Source: an uncultured Prevotella sp.
GTDB lineage: Bacteria; Bacteroidota; Bacteroidia; Bacteroidales; Bacteroidaceae
DNA: 10,170 bases
Reading direction: 5' to 3'
Assembly: GCA_934281565.1 (NCBI GenBank)
Contig: CAKQXI010000082.1
Location: 1 to 10,170, forward strand
Shown here in pieces: positions 7,288-10,170 of this stretch; within the stretch, counting starts at the first letter, position 1, and each line of letters opens with the position of its first letter. Below the pieces are notes generated by a model. It was given only the letters and a program-made list of their open reading frames with translations, had not been told where the DNA came from and did no database searches. Made by a program: the position numbers and the translations under genes.

Positions 7288-7401
7288 ATCATTTTTTTCG
7301 AAAAGTAGGAGACTTTTTGTTGGAAAAATGAGTAAATATGCGATAATAGTACCAAAACCTTTCCAAAATGGTACAATCTTGAAAGAAAAGGCACAAATAA
7401 T

Positions 7402-7432
7402 TTTGCATTCTGATAATATATTTGTATTTTTG
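7402..7432 (+). promoter_or_regulatory. dapA promoter, Bacteroidetes type
   Basis: A -33 TTTG at 7402-7405 and a -7 TATTTTTG at 7425-7432 are separated by exactly 19 bp, fitting the Bacteroidetes consensus. The start codon of dapA lies 23 nt further on, giving a short leader with no room for a riboswitch. Confidence 0.75.
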
Positions 7433-7455
7433 CCAACGATTTTGTTTAATAGATT

Positions 7456-8343
7456 ATGGCACAGAATATATTCAAAGGCTTAGGTATAGCCCTGATTACC
7501 CCATTCAAGGCCGATGGCTCGGTCGACTATCAGTCGCTTAAGCGATTGGTTGAGTTCCAAATTGACAATGGTGCGGATTTCCTCTGCATCCTTGCTACTA
7601 CTGGCGAGGCTCCTTGTCTTACCAAGGAGGAGAAGGACAAGATTACCGAGTTGGTGAAAGATGTCAACAAGGGACGTGTCAAGATCTTGAAGTACTGCGG
7701 TGGCAACAACACGGCAGCGGTGGTCGAGGAAATCAAGAGCACTGACTGGAGCGGTATCGATGGTATCTTGAGCATTTGTCCTTATTATAATAAACCATCC
7801 CAAGAGGGACTCTACCAGCATTTCAAGGCTATCGCCGAGGTGAGTCCACTGCCTGTCGTGCTTTATAACGTACCGGGTCGCACGGGTGTCAACATGAAGC
7901 CTGAGACCACTTGTCGCATTGCCCGTGACTTCCCTAACATCGTTGCCATCAAGGAGGCGAGCGGTAGCTTGGAGCAGGTGGACGAGATCATCAAGAACAA
8001 GCCCGACAACTTCGAGGTTATCAGTGGCGACGATGCCTTGACATTCTCCATGGTGGCGAGTGGTGCCGCTGGTGTCATCTCGGTCATCGGCAATGCGCTG
8101 CCCAAGGAGTTCAGTCGCATGATTCGCCTTGAGTTCCGTGGCGAATATGAGCCTGCCCGCAAGATACACCATATGTTCACGGAGCTGTACAGTCTCCTTT
8201 TCGTCGATGGCAACCCTGCTGGCGTTAAGGCGCTGCTCAACGACATGGGCTTCATCGAGAACGAGCTTCGCCTGCCTTTGGTTCCTACTCGTATCGCTAC
8301 CAAGCAAAAGATGTCTGACATCTTGAAGGACTTGCGCATTTAG
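7456..8343 (+). CDS. dapA: 4-hydroxy-tetrahydrodipicolinate synthase
   Basis: DapA condenses pyruvate with aspartate semialdehyde, the first committed step of the diaminopimelate/lysine branch. The 295-residue TIM-barrel protein has the normal family length. Visible residues include the pyruvate-binding loop ATTGEA (47-52, usually TTGES), Y137 and R142 in LYNVPGRTG (136-144), and the Schiff-base lysine K166 in VAIKEASG (163-170). The YYNKPSQEG block (110-118) is also typical. Members of this fold also include N-acetylneuraminate lyase and related aldolases, but the R142 and TTGE context favours DapA. The gene has its own promoter and is followed after 28 nt by an AraC-type regulator on the same strand, without a terminator between, so the two are likely read together. 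It is cytoplasmic and homotetrameric in known members. Confidence 0.93.
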   Translation: MAQNIFKGLGIALITPFKADGSVDYQSLKRLVEFQIDNGADFLCILATTGEAPCLTKEEKDKITELVKDVNKGRVKILKYCGGNNTAAVVEEIKSTDWSGIDGILSICPYYNKPSQEGLYQHFKAIAEVSPLPVVLYNVPGRTGVNMKPETTCRIARDFPNIVAIKEASGSLEQVDEIIKNKPDNFEVISGDDALTFSMVASGAAGVISVIGNALPKEFSRMIRLEFRGEYEPARKIHHMFTELYSLLFVDGNPAGVKALLNDMGFIENELRLPLVPTRIATKQKMSDILKDLRI

Positions 8344-8371
8344 AAATCAAGTTTAGTATGTAGAACAACTT

Positions 8372-9259
8372 ATGTCTGAAGATAGAAGAATCATTCACGA
8401 GATTTCGCCGTTGATGGGAAAGGATGTGCTGTATATCGCAGACCGCCATAAGAAGGAGTTTACCTATCCCATCCACAACCATGCGGTGTATGAGCTGAAC
8501 TTTGTGGAGAACGCAAAGGGCGTGAAACGCATCGTGGGCGACTCGCAGGAGGTCATCGGTGACATTGACCTCTGCTTGATTACTTCGCCAGACCTTGAGC
8601 ACGTGTGGGAACAGAACGAGTGCAAGAGCGACGATATTCGTGAGATAACCATTCAGTTTGAGTTCAGCATGGGACAGGAAACGCTCTTCGGACGAAACCC
8701 ATACGCCAGCATCACACGCATGATGATGGAGGCGAGGAAAGGCTTGTGCTTCCCGATGAAAGCGATCATGAAGGTGTATGGGATGCTGGATACGTTGAGC
8801 AATGTCAAGGATGGCTTCTACGCCGTACAGCAGTTCTTGACCATCCTCTATGAGTTGTCTCGCTGCGAGGATGCCCGTACCTTGGCATCGAGCAGTTATG
8901 CGAAAGTGGCAGTGGAGGACGACAGTCGCCGTATCCTGAAGGTGAAAAATTATATCTCGAAGAATTACATGGACGACCTTCGTCTGCCGATGCTGGCGAG
9001 CTTGGCAGGCATGAGTGCCAGTGCATTCAGTCGGTTCTTCAAGTTGCATACAGGCAGGAACATCAGTGAGTACATCATCGACTTGCGCTTGGGATATGCA
9101 GCACGTATGTTGGTCGATACAGCGAAGTCTATCAGTGAGATAGGCTTTGACTGTGGATTTAACAACCTCAGCAACTTCAACCGTATTTTCAAGAAGAAGA
9201 AAGGTTGTTCCCCAAGTGAGTTTCGCGAGAACTACCACAAGACGAGGATTATCGTATGA
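8372..9259 (+). CDS. AraC-family transcriptional regulator
   Basis: The 295-residue protein has an N-terminal cupin-like sensor half (about 20-110, with HNHAVYELNF at 35-44 and a further histidine in PDLEHVWE at 73-80) and a C-terminal AraC/XylS DNA-binding domain (about 186-290). The first helix-turn-helix is LPMLASLAGMSASAFSRFFK (205-224); the second holds the family signature around IGFDCGFNNLSNFNRIFKK (257-275) and ends with SPSEFR (280-285). The cupin half should bind a small ligand, which cannot be named from sequence. The ATG lies 28 nt after the dapA stop codon. It may control dapA, the divergent hexosaminidase gene or an unlinked target; the window does not decide. A strong hairpin terminator follows 39 nt after its stop codon. 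Confidence 0.92.
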   Translation: MSEDRRIIHEISPLMGKDVLYIADRHKKEFTYPIHNHAVYELNFVENAKGVKRIVGDSQEVIGDIDLCLITSPDLEHVWEQNECKSDDIREITIQFEFSMGQETLFGRNPYASITRMMMEARKGLCFPMKAIMKVYGMLDTLSNVKDGFYAVQQFLTILYELSRCEDARTLASSSYAKVAVEDDSRRILKVKNYISKNYMDDLRLPMLASLAGMSASAFSRFFKLHTGRNISEYIIDLRLGYAARMLVDTAKSISEIGFDCGFNNLSNFNRIFKKKKGCSPSEFRENYHKTRIIV

Positions 9260-9298
9260 GTTTAGCATAAGAATCTGGATCCAAAATATAGTTTCATT

Positions 9299-9340
9299 AA
9301 ATCCCTCCCGAGGTCGTCATTTTTTCCTCGGGAGGGATTT
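9299..9340. terminator. Hairpin terminator after the AraC-type gene
   Basis: A perfect 15-bp inverted repeat (9299-9313 and 9326-9340) with a 12-nt loop and a GC-rich CCCTCCCGAGG core is flanked by A-rich sequence before and TTTTCATTTT after. It begins 39 nt after the regulator's stop codon. It is symmetric enough to work in both directions. Confidence 0.75.
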
Positions 9341-9342
9341 TC

Positions 9343-9384
9343 ATTTTCCACCCGAGGAAAGTGCAACTGCCTCGGGAGGAAAAT
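9343..9384. other. Second tandem hairpin, look-alike of the terminator
   Basis: Arms 9343-9357 and 9370-9384 match at 14 of 15 positions (one A-A mismatch at 9350) with a 12-nt loop. Stem length, loop length and the CCCGAGG/CCTCGGG core are the same as in the preceding hairpin, 44 nt earlier. The two may be a duplicated terminator or, because inner arms can also pair, a switchable structure. Confidence 0.7.
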
Positions 9385-9431
9385 TTATCCCCCGTTTTCT
9401 GAATACTTTTAGGGGAAGAAAAACCATATAA

Positions 9432-9554
9432 AAAATCTGCGTAAATCCGTGCAATCTGCGAGAGAAAAAAAGTAATCAGTGGAAGAATAAGCTTTGCGTA
9501 ATCTGCGAAAATAGCGAAATAAAAAAGATTTGCGAAATCTGCGTAATTTGCGAG
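9432..9554. repeat. Degenerate 9-bp repeats, TGCG-WAAT-Y type
   Basis: TGCG recurs at 9438, 9457, 9495, 9504, 9531, 9540 and 9549, mostly embedded in AATCTGCGTAATC-like context. Neighbouring copies are 9 bp apart at 9495/9504 and 9531/9540/9549; the pair 9438/9457 is spaced 19 bp with a degraded CCGTGC between. No open frame of coding character covers it. Together with the twin hairpins, the promoter at 9647 and nothing else recognisable, it makes up the 447-nt gap 9260-9706. Confidence 0.6.
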
Positions 9555-9646
9555 ACTTTCTGTAAAAAAGCCTAAAAAGTCCCACATCGCAACTAAATTA
9601 ATGTTAATTCTTCCGACTTCCTTGCATGGATTTTGTATAAAAGCCA

Positions 9647-9654
9647 TAACTTTG
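9647..9654 (+). promoter_or_regulatory. -7 box of the lipoprotein gene
   Basis: TAACTTTG matches TAnnTTTG and lies 52 nt before the ATG at 9707. A partial -33 element (TTG at 9622-9624) sits 22 bp upstream, slightly beyond the usual spacing. Confidence 0.55.
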
Positions 9655-9706
9655 CGCCCACAAAAGAATTTATAATATTAACAGTTTTAATTAGCTCAAA
9701 GAAGTT

Positions 9707-10170
9707 ATGAAGCAATTTGAATTCATGATGCTTGCAGGAGCCTTGTGCCTCACTGCTTGCGCTGATCACCCCGAGTTCTCTCGGGGGGGGGTAGGACTCT
9801 CTGACAATCAGATTTCCTTTAGTACCAATACTGTCAATGGATGGCAAGGACTGGGCGGTGGTTCTCGTGCGGCTGTTGCTGCTAATGAGAATGGACCGTT
9901 GAAAATGGAAAGTTCCCTTGGTCATGCCCTTTACCTCCACCCCATAGAACAAGCTGGTACTTATATCTACAATTCCAAGGATGAGTTGATTACTCGTTCT
10001 GGTGCTCCGCTGCCTAATGATGGCAACTTGCTTGCTAATGATAATAGTGCGAAAACACGAGGAAGCAAGTATAATGATACTGGTTGGAGTGCAGCTTTCG
10101 GCGTTAGTGCCGTACTTACTAATAACAATACATATAGTTCTTATTTTCAAAATCAGAAAGCTACTCCCAG
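9707..10170 (+). CDS. Fimbrillin-like surface lipoprotein, 5' part, with G9 tract
   Basis: The frame is open from the ATG at 9707 to the window edge, about 154 codons. A lipoprotein signal peptide ends in the lipobox LTAC (15-18), with C18 the acylated residue and an acidic stretch (ADHPE) after it, as in outer-membrane lipoproteins of Bacteroidota. The following sequence has features of fimbrillin/Mfa-like proteins: NQISFST (33-39), SRAAV (52-56), a KTRGSK segment near 118 and GWSAAFGVSAVL near 128. Such proteins form or decorate surface fimbriae, or act as anchored adhesins. Codons 26-29 contain a run of nine G (9783-9791) that sits in frame here, so this copy is in the ON state. It has its own -7 box with a leader of roughly 45 nt. 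The family call is moderate because the C-terminal half is outside the window. Confidence 0.75.
   Translation, partial: MKQFEFMMLAGALCLTACADHPEFSRGGVGLSDNQISFSTNTVNGWQGLGGGSRAAVAANENGPLKMESSLGHALYLHPIEQAGTYIYNSKDELITRSGAPLPNDGNLLANDNSAKTRGSKYNDTGWSAAFGVSAVLTNNNTYSSYFQNQKATP
9769..9786 (+). other. Short GC hairpin abutting the G tract
   Basis: CCCCGAG (9769-9775) pairs perfectly with CTCGGGG (9780-9786) around a TTCT loop. The right arm uses the first four bases of the G9 run, so the stem can slide along the run. It lies inside the coding sequence about 60 nt after the start codon. Confidence 0.55.
9783..9791 (+). repeat. Homopolymeric G9 tract, candidate slippage site
   Basis: Nine consecutive G follow a C at 9782. 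With nine G the reading continues as R-G-G-V-G. With eight G the next codon is TAG; with ten G a TGA follows four codons after the tract. No comparable homopolymer G or C run was seen in the other coding regions of the window. Confidence 0.8.

Noticed and set aside
7275..7436. 54-residue N-terminal extension of the hexosaminidase
   Set aside because: A canonical signal peptide begins at 7274; the extension covers AT-rich promoter sequence of the divergent dapA gene.
9432..9554. CRISPR array
   Set aside because: The units are 9 bp, degenerate and without unique spacers of constant length; no cas genes are nearby.
9297..9647. 116-codon minus-strand frame in the 9260-9706 gap
   Set aside because: It translates the twin hairpins and 9-bp repeats (periodic YADF-like residues) and has no protein-like domain.
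9593..10150. 185-codon minus-strand frame opposite the lipoprotein gene
   Set aside because: The plus strand has a signal peptide, lipobox and promoter in the same stretch; the minus frame has none.

Overview
The window looks like chromosome of a Bacteroidota, most likely the Prevotella/Segatella group. Supporting signs are Bacteroidetes-type -7 boxes (TAnnTTTG) upstream of several genes, start codons mostly without a strong Shine-Dalgarno sequence, a short A|Q-type signal peptide on the hexosaminidase, a fimbrillin-like lipoprotein, and 9-bp-period intergenic repeats. The genus is inferred from overall impression, not from a marker gene.

Region 1 (1-2082, plus strand) is AT-rich. It begins with what may be the last codons of a transposase-like gene. 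A two-gene unit follows: a 408-residue ABC/AAA-type ATPase, then 13 nt downstream a 214-residue protein with a D...ExK pattern typical of PD-(D/E)XK nucleases. This ATPase-nuclease pair has the architecture of a small anti-phage or anti-plasmid defence module and does not match a named system I can recall. It is the best candidate for an undescribed system here.

Region 2 (2284-3834, plus) is an SF2 DEAD/DEAH-box helicase with a C-terminal WG-repeat-like extension. It ends in a perfect 15-bp hairpin that probably terminates both it and the convergent operon. Region 3 (3863-7274, minus) reads GH20 beta-hexosaminidase, then truA (4-nt gap), then an EamA/DMT-type transporter. The truA-transporter gap carries an inverted repeat built of GAAGTTARA-type 9-mers.

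Region 4 (7400-9259, plus) is dapA (lysine/diaminopimelate synthesis) behind a good Bacteroidetes promoter, followed closely by an AraC-family regulator. Region 5 (9260-10170) is a 447-nt non-coding stretch with two look-alike tandem hairpins, a second 9-bp-period repeat and a promoter, leading into the 5' part of a fimbrillin-like surface lipoprotein gene. Just after the lipid-anchor cysteine that gene carries a run of nine G. A one-base gain or loss would cause stop codons within a few codons, so it is a strong candidate for on/off phase variation by slippage.

Functionally the window mixes housekeeping metabolism (truA, dapA), glycan and transport functions (GH20, EamA), a probable defence island, and a possibly phase-variable cell-surface gene. 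No tRNA, rRNA, CRISPR array or complete insertion sequence was seen.
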